A stretch of 15,060 nt of DNA, taken from the NCBI GenBank assembly GCA_900317215.1, contig ONFW01000162.1, forward strand, positions 1 through 15,060, written 5' to 3'. The translations under genes and the position numbers were made by a program. The notes under the pieces were generated by a model, which was not told the DNA's origin, did no database searches, and worked only from the letters and a program-made list of their open reading frames with translations. Position 1 is the first letter of the stretch, and each line of letters starts with the position of its first letter. The stretch comes from an uncultured Eubacteriales bacterium. GTDB taxonomy: Bacteria; Bacillota; Clostridia; Oscillospirales; Acutalibacteraceae. Positions 6,661 through 13,531 of this stretch are shown in pieces.

Positions 6661-7667
6661 TGTCTGAGACAACTGAAAAGAAAAAGGTGATCTTTAGCGC
6701 TATTCAACCCAGCGGTACCATAACTCTCGGAAATTATCTTGGTGCCTTGCAGAACTGGGTCAGACTTCAGGACGAGTATAACTGCATCTATGCGGTCGCC
6801 GATCTGCATGCGATAACCGTTCGTCAGGATCCGAAGGCATTCAGACAGAATATACTCAACGCCTATGCGCTTTTCCTTGCCTGCGGGATAGACCCCGAAA
6901 AAAGCCCGTTTTTCATTCAGAGCCATGTTCATACTCACGCTGAGCTTGCATGGGTGCTAAACTGCTACACCCAGTTTGGGGAGCTTTCGAGAATGACACA
7001 GTTCAAGGATAAGTCGCAGAAGCATGCCGACAACATCAATGCAGGTCTGTTTACATATCCTTCTCTTATGGCGGCGGATATTTTGCTTTATCAGGCAGAC
7101 CTTGTGCCGATAGGAATAGACCAGAAGCAGCATCTTGAGCTTACAAGGAATGTTGCCGAGCGCTTCAACGGTATTTATGGCAGTACGTTCAAGATACCAG
7201 AGGCATATATCGGACAATCAGGAGCCAAGGTCATGTCGCTTCAGGAGCCGACAAAGAAGATGTCTAAGTCAGACGAGAATGTCAACGCATGGGTGGGAAT
7301 ACTTGATAAGCCTGACGTTATCATGAAAAAATTCAAGAGAGCTGTTACAGACAGCGAGGCGAGAGTCTGTGTTGGCGAGGGCAAGGACGGTATAAACAAC
7401 CTTATCGGCATAATGAGCTGCATTACGGGTAAAACAACCGATGAGATAACCGCTGAATTTGAGGGCAAGGGCTACGGTGATTTCAAGACCGCTGTAGGCG
7501 AGGCTGTTGTAGAAACGATTCGTCCCATACAGGAACGCTTTGAAAAGCTCATTGCCGACAAGAGCTATCTTGCCGAGCAGTACCGCAGGGGTGCCGAGTT
7601 TGCGCTCAGGCTGTCGCAGCGCACCCTTGACAAGGTCATGAAAAAGATAGGCTATGTTGCAAAATAA
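6660..7667 (+). CDS. trpS: tryptophanyl-tRNA synthetase
   Basis: A cytoplasmic class Ic synthetase that charges tRNA-Trp. The 335 residues match bacterial TrpS. The HIGH-type signature is PSGTITLGNYLGA (17-29, with TLGN in place of HIGH), and the second signature is KMSKSDEN (200-207). AVADLHAITV (45-54) and ADILLYQADLVPIGIDQKQH (139-158) are characteristic of the Trp-binding pocket and ATP site. The ATG at 6660 shares its A with the TAA of the aminotransferase (TAATG). No tryptophan-responsive leader is visible ahead of the pair. Confidence 0.97.
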   Translation: MSETTEKKKVIFSAIQPSGTITLGNYLGALQNWVRLQDEYNCIYAVADLHAITVRQDPKAFRQNILNAYALFLACGIDPEKSPFFIQSHVHTHAELAWVLNCYTQFGELSRMTQFKDKSQKHADNINAGLFTYPSLMAADILLYQADLVPIGIDQKQHLELTRNVAERFNGIYGSTFKIPEAYIGQSGAKVMSLQEPTKKMSKSDENVNAWVGILDKPDVIMKKFKRAVTDSEARVCVGEGKDGINNLIGIMSCITGKTTDEITAEFEGKGYGDFKTAVGEAVVETIRPIQERFEKLIADKSYLAEQYRRGAEFALRLSQRTLDKVMKKIGYVAK

Positions 7668-7713
7668 GCACATTTTTTCGTTGCAGATATACCTGATCGG
7701 GAAAAACACATAA

Positions 7714-7787
7714 GGGATCCTCTAAAAAACGGAACAAGAGGCGATTCAAAGCAAAATGCCCGTGAAGGAGGTTTTTTAGAGGTTCCC
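7714..7787. repeat. 74-bp inverted-repeat element (MITE-like) after trpS
   Basis: GGGATCCTCTAAAAAAC (7714-7730) and GTTTTTTAGAGGTTCCC (7771-7787) are inverted repeats with 16 of 17 matches, enclosing 40 bases. It sits in the space between the convergent trpS and dockerin-protein genes. It contains no gene, and I see no clear target duplication. Confidence 0.65.
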
Positions 7788-7797
7788 GTAATATAAT

Positions 7798-7845
7798 ATA
7801 AATCAGGCACGGTATCCCGTAAAAGGGTCACCGTGCCTGATTTAT
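7798..7845. terminator. strong hairpin between convergent genes, probably a bidirectional terminator
   Basis: A 15-bp perfect stem (7798-7812 with 7831-7845, core AAATCAGGCACGG) has an inner CCC/GGG pairing. It lies two bases from the dockerin-protein stop at 7848 and about 130 bases after the trpS stop. Flanking sequence on both sides is A/T-rich but without a long pure T run. Confidence 0.75.
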
Positions 7846-7847
7846 TG

Positions 7848-10451
7848 TCAGCCGGCTAAACCGGCAAGCTTCTTTTTGATATATGTTACGTCCTTGATAT
7901 TGATAACCCCGTCATGATAAGCGTCTGCTGCAATAAGCTGCGCCTCATCCTCTATGGTGATGTTACCGGCAAGATAATTCTGGATGAAAGTCGCATCGCT
8001 GATTGTGATCTTTCCGTCCATGTTGGCATCGCCGATTATCAAGGTCTTATCGTTTAATATATCTGTTTCGTCTGTAAGAGATAAATACTTGTATGCCTCG
8101 CAAATTCCGACCCAGTTATTGGAATGATCATAGAAACTATTCCAGTAAGTGCCTGAGGAAAATTCATATCTGTACTCCCAATAATAATCCTGAGCGGGCT
8201 TGTACACATAAATACAGGTTTCGTTGTATAATTCGTCTCCCTTACGGACCGAACTGTTTGAATCGTAGATCAGGATCCTGTAATTATAATCAAGTCCTGT
8301 TCTGTAGGAATGATATTCAAAGGGCTCTACGCCGTATGCAACTATCGCATGCATGGAGGATGTTGTTGAGGTGTAAAGCTTCAGCATTGAATTGTTGGTT
8401 TCAAGCTCTTTAAATATTTTGCTGATATAATATCCCTGATCTACAATGACTTGATCATCGCTATAACCGAAATTTTCAAGCTTTCGGCAGTCCATGTTCG
8501 AGCCGCCCTGGAAAAAATTGATTATGGAAATGAAATCGTAATCCTCCGGATTTTCAAAAGGTGTATCGCTGAAACGGGAGTCAATGTCCGAGAATTTCAG
8601 GAAGCCCATCTTTGAAAGAATGGTAGTGGAAGCCATTCCGTTGCATCTGCCTTGCATGTCATATTGGTTTTTCATTTTTATATAATCTTTTAATTTTTTG
8701 ATCTCATCGTCTGTAAGCTTGAACAGATCTGCCATTTTATCTAATATACTATCGCTAACGCTGTAATTAACTCCTGTTGAGTTGGCACCGTTGCTGAACT
8801 GGAAATCATCACGTCCCCATACAAAAACAGGCTCGGTGTAAGAGAAGGGCTCGGAGCTTTTTGTGCCTTTATAAATGCCGCTGAGAGAGACGGTTGCGAT
8901 CACCTTATTTCCCTTATCTGCATAGGTTACTTTGTATCCGGAGCCGTTGGTCAGATATCTGGTTTTTCCGCCAAAATTAACTGAAACAGAAACTGCATTG
9001 CGGATCTTGCCTGTATTTTTATCGAGAAAGCCGATTTTATCGCTTTTGACTATTCTGATATCCGATTCGGGGATCTCGACAGGAAGAACTGTGATCGTGG
9101 TATTGATCTCGCCGCTGAAGCAGCCCTTGCCGGTTATCCTGTAGGAATGCTCGCCTGCTCCGAGAACCTCGCCGGGATATCTTGCGCCGCTTGTGCGCTT
9201 GAACTCGAAGTCTTTGCCGTTTACCAGAACAGCAGAGTCGGCATCGGTGCTTACTTTGATAACGGGAACGATATCGTATGGTTCTCCGGTGTAAACATAT
9301 TCCTTCTGAATATAGCAGGTGCTTATATCTTTTTGCGTCACGGTGATAGTCTTGTTGACCTGACCACTGAAATTACCAATGCCTGTAATCGAATATGTAT
9401 AGCTGCAGCAGCCAAGGATCGCATTTGCGAACGGAGGTCCGTTCAGGCGCTCGAATTCAAAGTCTCTTCCGTTTACAAGAGTATATGAATTCGATGCTTC
9501 GGAGATCCTGATAACAGGAACGATATCTGCGTGTTTTCCGGTGTATTCATAGCTTGTCTCGAAATAACAGCTGCCTATATCTCTGGGTTTGACAGTGATG
9601 GTCTTGTCGACCTGACCGCTGAAATTACCCTTGCCCTTGATAGTGTATGAGTAATTATAGCAGCCGAGTATCGATCCGGTGAAGGAAGGACCATTATTAC
9701 GGTTGAACTCAAAGTCTCTGCCGTTTTTCAGGACTATGGTTTTATTGCCTGAGGTCATTTTTATCACGGGAACATATTCTCCTGCTTTTCCTGTATATGT
9801 GTAGCTTGTACGGATATTGCAGGTTTTTATGTTTTTGCGGAGGATCGTGATAGTTTTGTTGACCTGACCGCTGAAATTGCCCTTGCCCTTGATAGTGTAT
9901 GAATAGCTTCCGTATCCGAGAACGGCTGTCTCGGATTTTGGACCGCTATTGCGTACAAATTCAAAGTCGGTTCCGTTTGTAAGAGTTATTTTTTCGGTTC
10001 CGGAGACGAAGGTGATCGTAGGGACGTAATCTCCGGCTAAGCCTGTGTAAGTATAATATCTCTGAAAGCTGCAGGAACTGATGCTTTTGGGTGATACAGT
10101 AACAGTCTTTCTGATCTTTCCGCTGTATTTTCCCTTGCCGTAGACGTAGACGCTGTACGTTCCCGCATTTTTTACTGTTGTGCGTGAAACGGTATAATCT
10201 ACTCCCTTTTCCAGTGTTTTTGTTCCGTCTTTTACAACAAAAGAGAGCTTTTTGTTTAAACCGCTGTATACGGATGAGCCGAGCGATACCTTGACAGAAC
10301 ATTTGGTTATGGCTTTCTGAGATGAAGTAGCCGCACCTGTTGAGGTGCTTTCGGTTTCAGCCGCAGAAGCTGAGGTCGAAAGGGACGCTGCAAACAGCGT
10401 CAGGGTCAGGATGCACACAAAGAGAGCTAATAATTTTGCTGTTCTTTTCAT
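7848..10451 (-). CDS. secreted dockerin-bearing protein with five 84-residue repeats and a predicted papain-like cysteine peptidase domain
   Basis: This is an 867-residue secreted protein. Residues 1-30 form a signal peptide ending in SASA. Five beta-rich, Ig-like repeats follow: a G-[KI]-G-x-[FY]-SG motif recurs at 105, 189, 273, 357 and 441, an exact 84-residue period, and a Cys opens each repeat (51, 127, 211, 295, 379). A sixth, divergent copy covers about 465-540. The globular domain at about 560-790 carries QGRCNGMAS (Cys603), SMHAIVAYG (His701) and IYDSNSS (Asp730/Asn732), a Cys-His-Asn/Asp layout like papain-type peptidases. The C-terminus is a type I dockerin: GDANMDGKITISDA (807-820) and ADAYHDGVINIKDV (842-855). 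The start has AAGGAGG upstream. It is likely attached to a cellulosome scaffoldin; peptidase activity and substrate are inferred. Confidence 0.88.
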   Translation of the reverse strand: MKRTAKLLALFVCILTLTLFAASLSTSASAAETESTSTGAATSSQKAITKCSVKVSLGSSVYSGLNKKLSFVVKDGTKTLEKGVDYTVSRTTVKNAGTYSVYVYGKGKYSGKIRKTVTVSPKSISSCSFQRYYTYTGLAGDYVPTITFVSGTEKITLTNGTDFEFVRNSGPKSETAVLGYGSYSYTIKGKGNFSGQVNKTITILRKNIKTCNIRTSYTYTGKAGEYVPVIKMTSGNKTIVLKNGRDFEFNRNNGPSFTGSILGCYNYSYTIKGKGNFSGQVDKTITVKPRDIGSCYFETSYEYTGKHADIVPVIRISEASNSYTLVNGRDFEFERLNGPPFANAILGCCSYTYSITGIGNFSGQVNKTITVTQKDISTCYIQKEYVYTGEPYDIVPVIKVSTDADSAVLVNGKDFEFKRTSGARYPGEVLGAGEHSYRITGKGCFSGEINTTITVLPVEIPESDIRIVKSDKIGFLDKNTGKIRNAVSVSVNFGGKTRYLTNGSGYKVTYADKGNKVIATVSLSGIYKGTKSSEPFSYTEPVFVWGRDDFQFSNGANSTGVNYSVSDSILDKMADLFKLTDDEIKKLKDYIKMKNQYDMQGRCNGMASTTILSKMGFLKFSDIDSRFSDTPFENPEDYDFISIINFFQGGSNMDCRKLENFGYSDDQVIVDQGYYISKIFKELETNNSMLKLYTSTTSSMHAIVAYGVEPFEYHSYRTGLDYNYRILIYDSNSSVRKGDELYNETCIYVYKPAQDYYWEYRYEFSSGTYWNSFYDHSNNWVGICEAYKYLSLTDETDILNDKTLIIGDANMDGKITISDATFIQNYLAGNITIEDEAQLIAADAYHDGVINIKDVTYIKKKLAGLAG
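7851..8036 (-). other. type I dockerin domain coding segment
   Basis: Residues 806-867. The first calcium loop has Asp808, Asn810, Asp812 and Asp819. The second has Asp843, Asp847 and Asp854, but Tyr at loop position 3 (845), where Asn or Asp is usual. Each loop leads into a helix ending in LAG. Presumed cohesin-contact positions are Ile-Ser and Ile-Lys in the two halves, so the module is not symmetric. Confidence 0.9.
9084..10307 (-). repeat. in-frame tandem repeats of 252 bp (84 residues) in the dockerin protein
   Basis: Five units, the first with eight residues missing from its front part. Copies share long near-identical DNA, for example about 44 bases around GACCTGACCGCTGAAATT at 9609 and again at 9861, exactly 252 bases apart with about one difference. 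This points to recent expansion or gene conversion. Confidence 0.85.
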
Positions 10452-10488
10452 TTTGTCCTCCTTGATTATTCAATTATTTTCTTTATGA

Positions 10489-10518
10489 ATGATAACATTA
10501 TTGTCATAATAATGTCAA
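10489..10518 (-). promoter_or_regulatory. promoter with embedded palindrome for the dockerin-protein gene
   Basis: On the minus strand TTGACA (10518-10513) and TATCAT (10494-10489) are 18 bases apart. ACATTATT-GTCAT-AATAATGT (10495-10515), with perfect 8-bp arms, covers the whole spacer and overlaps the -35. It is a candidate repressor operator. Confidence 0.65.
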
Positions 10519-10683
10519 TCATGAATAACGACAAGAAATTAACATACTGACAGAGTATTTTGTTCTGATTGTTCCGTGGCTATGTCTGATTATTTTATAG
10601 GTGGATCTGCCCGATGCTTTGCTGTGCGGAAGCAGCTCTTTCAGGGCAAAATGGTCGGAATTATGAGCTGTTATCAGAGACAA

Positions 10684-10718
10684 AGCAAAAGGCTGCCGCA
10701 CATTTTAGTGCAGCAGCC
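10684..10718 (-). terminator. terminator of leuCD
   Basis: GGCTGC-C-GCAC (10691-10701) pairs with GTGC-A-GCAGCC (10708-10718) around a 6-base loop with one mismatch. On the minus strand it is followed by TTTTGCTTTG. It lies 18 bases beyond the leuD stop. The rest of the space up to the dockerin-gene promoter (about 10519-10683) holds nothing I recognise. Confidence 0.85.
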
Positions 10719-10735
10719 CTGTGAACTAATGGGTA

Positions 10736-11218
10736 TTATTTAGTAACATGCTTTATAAGACCGCCGTCCTTAATTATCTCCTGAATAAACGGAGGGAACG
10801 GCTCAGCCTGATAGGTTTTTCCGGTGGTTATGTCGGTGATGACGCCGGTGTCGAAGTCTACCGCGACCTCATCGCCGCTCTTTATTTCCTTTGATGCCGC
10901 CTCACATTCGAGGATCGGCAGACCGATATTTATGGCGTTTCTGTAGAAGATGCGTGCAAAGGTGGAGGCAATAACGCAACTGATGCCAGAAGCCTTTATA
11001 GCTATCGGAGCGTGTTCGCGGGAGGAGCCGCAGCCGAAGTTCTTCTCGGCTACCATGATGTCGCCCTCCCTGACGTTCTTGGTGAAATCTATGTCGATAT
11101 CCTCCATGCAGTGCTGTGCAAGCTCCTTGTGTGAGCTTGTGTTGAGGTATCTTGCGGGAATTATAACGTCGGTGTCAACATTGTCGCCGTATTTATGTAC
11201 TGTACCCTGTGCTTTCAT
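10736..11218 (-). CDS. leuD: 3-isopropylmalate dehydratase small subunit
   Basis: This 160-residue protein is the swivelling small subunit that pairs with LeuC to isomerise 2-isopropylmalate to 3-isopropylmalate in leucine biosynthesis. Family motifs are DNVDTDVIIPARYL (12-25) and GCGSSREHAP (62-71), which covers the substrate-binding loop. The length fits the short LeuD type that accompanies short LeuC proteins. The gene begins 15 bases after the leuC stop and is clearly in the same operon. GGCACGG-free spacing and a GAAAGGA-type ribosome site precede the ATG. The operon ends at the hairpin at 10684-10718, and neither leuA nor leuB is present in the window. The closely related homoaconitase small subunit cannot be excluded by motif alone. 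Confidence 0.95.
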   Translation of the reverse strand: MKAQGTVHKYGDNVDTDVIIPARYLNTSSHKELAQHCMEDIDIDFTKNVREGDIMVAEKNFGCGSSREHAPIAIKASGISCVIASTFARIFYRNAINIGLPILECEAASKEIKSGDEVAVDFDTGVITDITTGKTYQAEPFPPFIQEIIKDGGLIKHVTK

Positions 11219-11233
11219 ATCCGTCTTCCTTTC

Positions 11234-12508
11234 TCAGTTGTCGCATACCCTTGCCGGGTCGGTGATATAGCCTGCTACGGCACTTGCGGCGGCTACTGCG
11301 GGGCTTGCAAGATATACCTCTGATTCAACATGCCCCATTCTGCCCACGAAGTTGCGGTTGGTGGTGGATACTGCTCGTTCGCCTTTTGCGAGTATGCCCA
11401 TGTGTCCGCCCAGACAGGGACCGCAGGTGGGAGTGGATACCACTGCGCCGGCTTCAATGAAGATATCAAAAAGTCCCTCGTGCATTGCCTGCAGATATAC
11501 GCTCTGTGTGCTGGGAATGATGATGCATCTTACTCCCTTTGCCACCTTTTTGCCCCTGAGCACGTCTGCGGCGGCTCTCAGGTCGGAGATCCTTCCGTTT
11601 GTGCAGGAGCCTATCACAGCCTGATCTATTTTTACCTCGTCAGGAGCGATCTCGTCCACAGTTCTTGCGTTTTCCGGCAGATGAGGAAAGGCTACGGTCG
11701 GACGGAGAGCTGACAGGTCAATAGTGTAATCCTCATCGTACTCAGCGTCCTCATCTGCCGTGTATTCCACGGGCTCGCCCTTGAATCTGCCCTTGATATA
11801 CTCTCTTGTAATGTCATCGACAGGGAAGATCCCGTTTTTCGCGCCTGCCTCAATAGCCATGTTCGCAATGCAGAGTCTGTCGTCAATGGAAAGATATTTC
11901 AGACCGTCTCCAAAAAACTCCATAGATCTGTAAAGAGCGCCGTCTACGCCTATCATGCCTATGATATGAAGGATAATGTCCTTGCCGCTGACGTATTTTG
12001 CGGGCTTGTTGATGAGATTGAACCTTATTGCCGAAGGCACCTTGAACCATGTTTTGCCGCTTATCATTCCGGCGGCCATATCGGTGGAGCCGACGCCTGT
12101 TGAAAATGCGCCGAGAGCGCCGTATGTACATGTGTGGGAGTCTGCACCTATGCACAGTGTGCCGGGGCCGACAAGTCCCTTTTCGGGAAGGAGTGAATGC
12201 TCAATACCCATTTGTCCCACATCAAAGAAATTCTTTATGTCATATTTGTCCGCAAACTGACGAACCTGTTTGCACTGCTCCGCTGCCTTGATGTCCTTGT
12301 TCGGTGTAAAGTGATCCATTACCATGGCTATTTTAGTGTTGTCGAAAACCCCTGCAGCCTTGCCGTCGTTGAATACATTAATGGCGACCGGCGAGGTGAT
12401 GTCGTTTCCGAGCACCATATCGAGCCTTGCCTCTATGAGCTGACCTGCCTTTACGGAATCAAGTCCTGCGTGAGCCGCAAGTATTTTTTGTGACATTGTC
12501 ATTCCCAT
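11234..12508 (-). CDS. leuC: 3-isopropylmalate dehydratase large subunit
   Basis: This aconitase-superfamily subunit holds a [4Fe-4S] cluster that activates substrate dehydration. Cluster cysteines are visible as GSCTNGR (Cys302) and TPTCGPC (Cys362, Cys365). GADSHTCTYGALGAF (121-135) and STTNRNFVGRMGH (381-393) are further signatures. At 424 residues it belongs to the short LeuC/HacA-type group common in clostridia and archaea, not the roughly 466-residue enterobacterial type. The ATG at 12508 has AGGAGG eight bases upstream; other in-frame ATGs at residues 3 and 5 are less well spaced. Upstream lies an inferred extended -10 with no good -35 and a Crp/Fnr-like palindrome, suggesting activator dependence. 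A homoaconitase role is the main alternative. Confidence 0.95.
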   Translation of the reverse strand: MGMTMSQKILAAHAGLDSVKAGQLIEARLDMVLGNDITSPVAINVFNDGKAAGVFDNTKIAMVMDHFTPNKDIKAAEQCKQVRQFADKYDIKNFFDVGQMGIEHSLLPEKGLVGPGTLCIGADSHTCTYGALGAFSTGVGSTDMAAGMISGKTWFKVPSAIRFNLINKPAKYVSGKDIILHIIGMIGVDGALYRSMEFFGDGLKYLSIDDRLCIANMAIEAGAKNGIFPVDDITREYIKGRFKGEPVEYTADEDAEYDEDYTIDLSALRPTVAFPHLPENARTVDEIAPDEVKIDQAVIGSCTNGRISDLRAAADVLRGKKVAKGVRCIIIPSTQSVYLQAMHEGLFDIFIEAGAVVSTPTCGPCLGGHMGILAKGERAVSTTNRNFVGRMGHVESEVYLASPAVAAASAVAGYITDPARVCDN

Positions 12509-12538
12509 TTTCCTTACCTCCTGAATATTACTGCTCCT

Positions 12539-12581
12539 ATTATCTCATAACAGCTTGAAAAAGAATGTAGCCTATGCTACA
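12539..12581 (-). promoter_or_regulatory. inferred leuC promoter: extended -10 plus upstream palindrome
   Basis: On the minus strand TGAGATAAT places a -10 (GATAAT) at 12544-12539 with an extended TG. No acceptable -35 exists 16-18 bases upstream. With a start near 12532, the palindrome at 12566-12581 is centred at about -41.5, the usual class II activator position for Crp/Fnr proteins. Confidence 0.5.
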
Positions 12582-12583
12582 AT
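12555..12583 (+). promoter_or_regulatory. promoter of the Crp/Fnr-family gene
   Basis: TTGAAA (12555-12560), a 17-base spacer and TACAAT (12578-12583). The predicted start is near 12590. The palindrome at 12566-12581 lies in the spacer and the -10, where a bound protein would block transcription. Confidence 0.75.
12566..12581. promoter_or_regulatory. Crp/Fnr-type operator candidate TGTAGC-CTAT-GCTACA
   Basis: A perfect 6-bp-arm palindrome with a 4-base centre, also readable as TGTA-N8-TACA. It lies between the divergent leuC and regulator genes. This is the geometry of sites bound by Crp/Fnr dimers and fits the GTA-N8-TAC form known for cyanobacterial NtcA. Confidence 0.6.
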
Positions 12584-12657
12584 CTATTATAATAATTTGC
12601 CGCACAGGACAGTTTTATTAAGAAAAAGCCGTGCAGGCAGTCGACAGGGTGAGTATT

Positions 12658-13302
12658 ATGGAAAAAAGCGGTGACGAGCTTCTGAGAGCCTTTGGCGCTC
12701 TCGGAAACGAAAGGACAGTCGAAAAGGGTGCTGTCATCTACGATCAGGGAGAAAGGGCAGAGTTTTTCTATTATCTGAAAAAGGGTGCAGTGAAGGTATA
12801 CATAAGCTCTGAGAACGGCAGTGAAAAGCTGCTCTCAACCGTCAAAAGAGGCTCTGTGCTCGGTGAGGCTGCTTTCTTTGACGGTCAGCCGAGAATATCC
12901 TCTGCAAAGGCGCTTTCAAGATGTGTTCTTGTGCCGATCGACAAGGCTGTATTTTCACAGATAATAAGACGTTCTCCGGACGCAGCCATGGAGATATTCA
13001 GACTGCAGGCGCAGACGATAAGAATGCTCTCCGTTCAGCTTGACAGCATGACCTTTGTAGGGGCGAAGGGGAGGATAGCGCAGTTCCTTCTCAGTGCCTC
13101 GGGAGGAAGGGAAGCAAGGGTATCAACCACCCACGAGGAGATAGCGGGAGCCATAGGCGTATCAAGAGTGACGGTGAGCAAGCTGATGAGGCAGCTTGTG
13201 AGTGAGGGGTTGATAAAAACGGGCTACCGCTGTATAGATATAACCGACTCGGACGGTCTTAAGAAAAAAATAAAGAATGCTTTGACCTTTCCGCTTGAAT
13301 GA
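12658..13302 (+). CDS. Crp/Fnr-family transcriptional regulator
   Basis: The protein has an N-terminal cyclic-nucleotide-binding-like beta-barrel (KGAVIYDQGERAEFFYYL, then GEAAFFDGQPRISS), a dimerisation helix and a C-terminal winged helix-turn-helix (TTHEEIAGAIGVSRVTVSKLMRQL). Start 12658 gives 214 residues and has GGGTGA five bases upstream. In-frame GTGs at 12649 and 12631 are alternatives with weaker ribosome sites. Only two cysteines are present, so an Fnr-type iron-sulfur cluster is unlikely. The phosphate-binding Glu and Arg of Crp seem kept, but the following Ser is Ile, so cAMP binding is doubtful. The recognition helix SRVTVSK has Val where Crp has Glu181, as in NtcA. It is divergent from leuCD and probably controls it. 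Confidence 0.9.
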   Translation: MEKSGDELLRAFGALGNERTVEKGAVIYDQGERAEFFYYLKKGAVKVYISSENGSEKLLSTVKRGSVLGEAAFFDGQPRISSAKALSRCVLVPIDKAVFSQIIRRSPDAAMEIFRLQAQTIRMLSVQLDSMTFVGAKGRIAQFLLSASGGREARVSTTHEEIAGAIGVSRVTVSKLMRQLVSEGLIKTGYRCIDITDSDGLKKKIKNALTFPLE

Positions 13303-13425
13303 GCCTTACTGATGCAGACAAGTGTATTAAGACGATATCCGCAGATGGAAACTGATTTTTATGAGCTTAGGCGTTGACTCAGACGAGTGAACGGCTTGGG
13401 GGGTCGGATCACTTCAAACCCAAAA

Positions 13426-13482
13426 GCCTCCTGCGCTGTAATAGCTCCAACCCTTCGGTCAGAGTGGAACAGCGCAGGAGGC
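13426..13482 (-). terminator. long hairpin terminator
   Basis: GCCTCCTGCGCTGT (13426-13439) and ACAGCGCAGGAGGC (13469-13482) are perfect 14-bp arms around 29 bases. Reading minus, the stem is followed by TTTTGGGTTTG, so it probably ends transcripts of the gene stopping at 13532. The plus side has no T run. The preceding space (13303-13425) holds nothing I recognise, including no clear terminator for the Crp/Fnr gene. Confidence 0.75.
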
Positions 13483-13531
13483 GCGTCAGATCATAGGATC
13501 ATTATTCAGCAGCAGAGCTGCAGCAAAGATG

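Noticed and set aside
9084..10307. CRISPR-like periodic repeats
   Set aside because: The 252-bp period is in frame, codes for repeated protein domains and has no short repeat-spacer structure.
10519..10701. Minus-strand 60-codon frame upstream of the dockerin gene
   Set aside because: It ends at the dockerin-gene promoter, overlaps the leuCD terminator, has no convincing ribosome site and no recognisable protein.
11330..12493. Several plus-strand frames of 64-127 codons inside leuC
   Set aside because: All are antisense to leuC, without ribosome sites or recognisable proteins.
12509..12540. Leucine attenuator or T-box ahead of leuC
   Set aside because: The leader from the inferred start is about 24 bases, with no Leu-codon peptide or hairpin.
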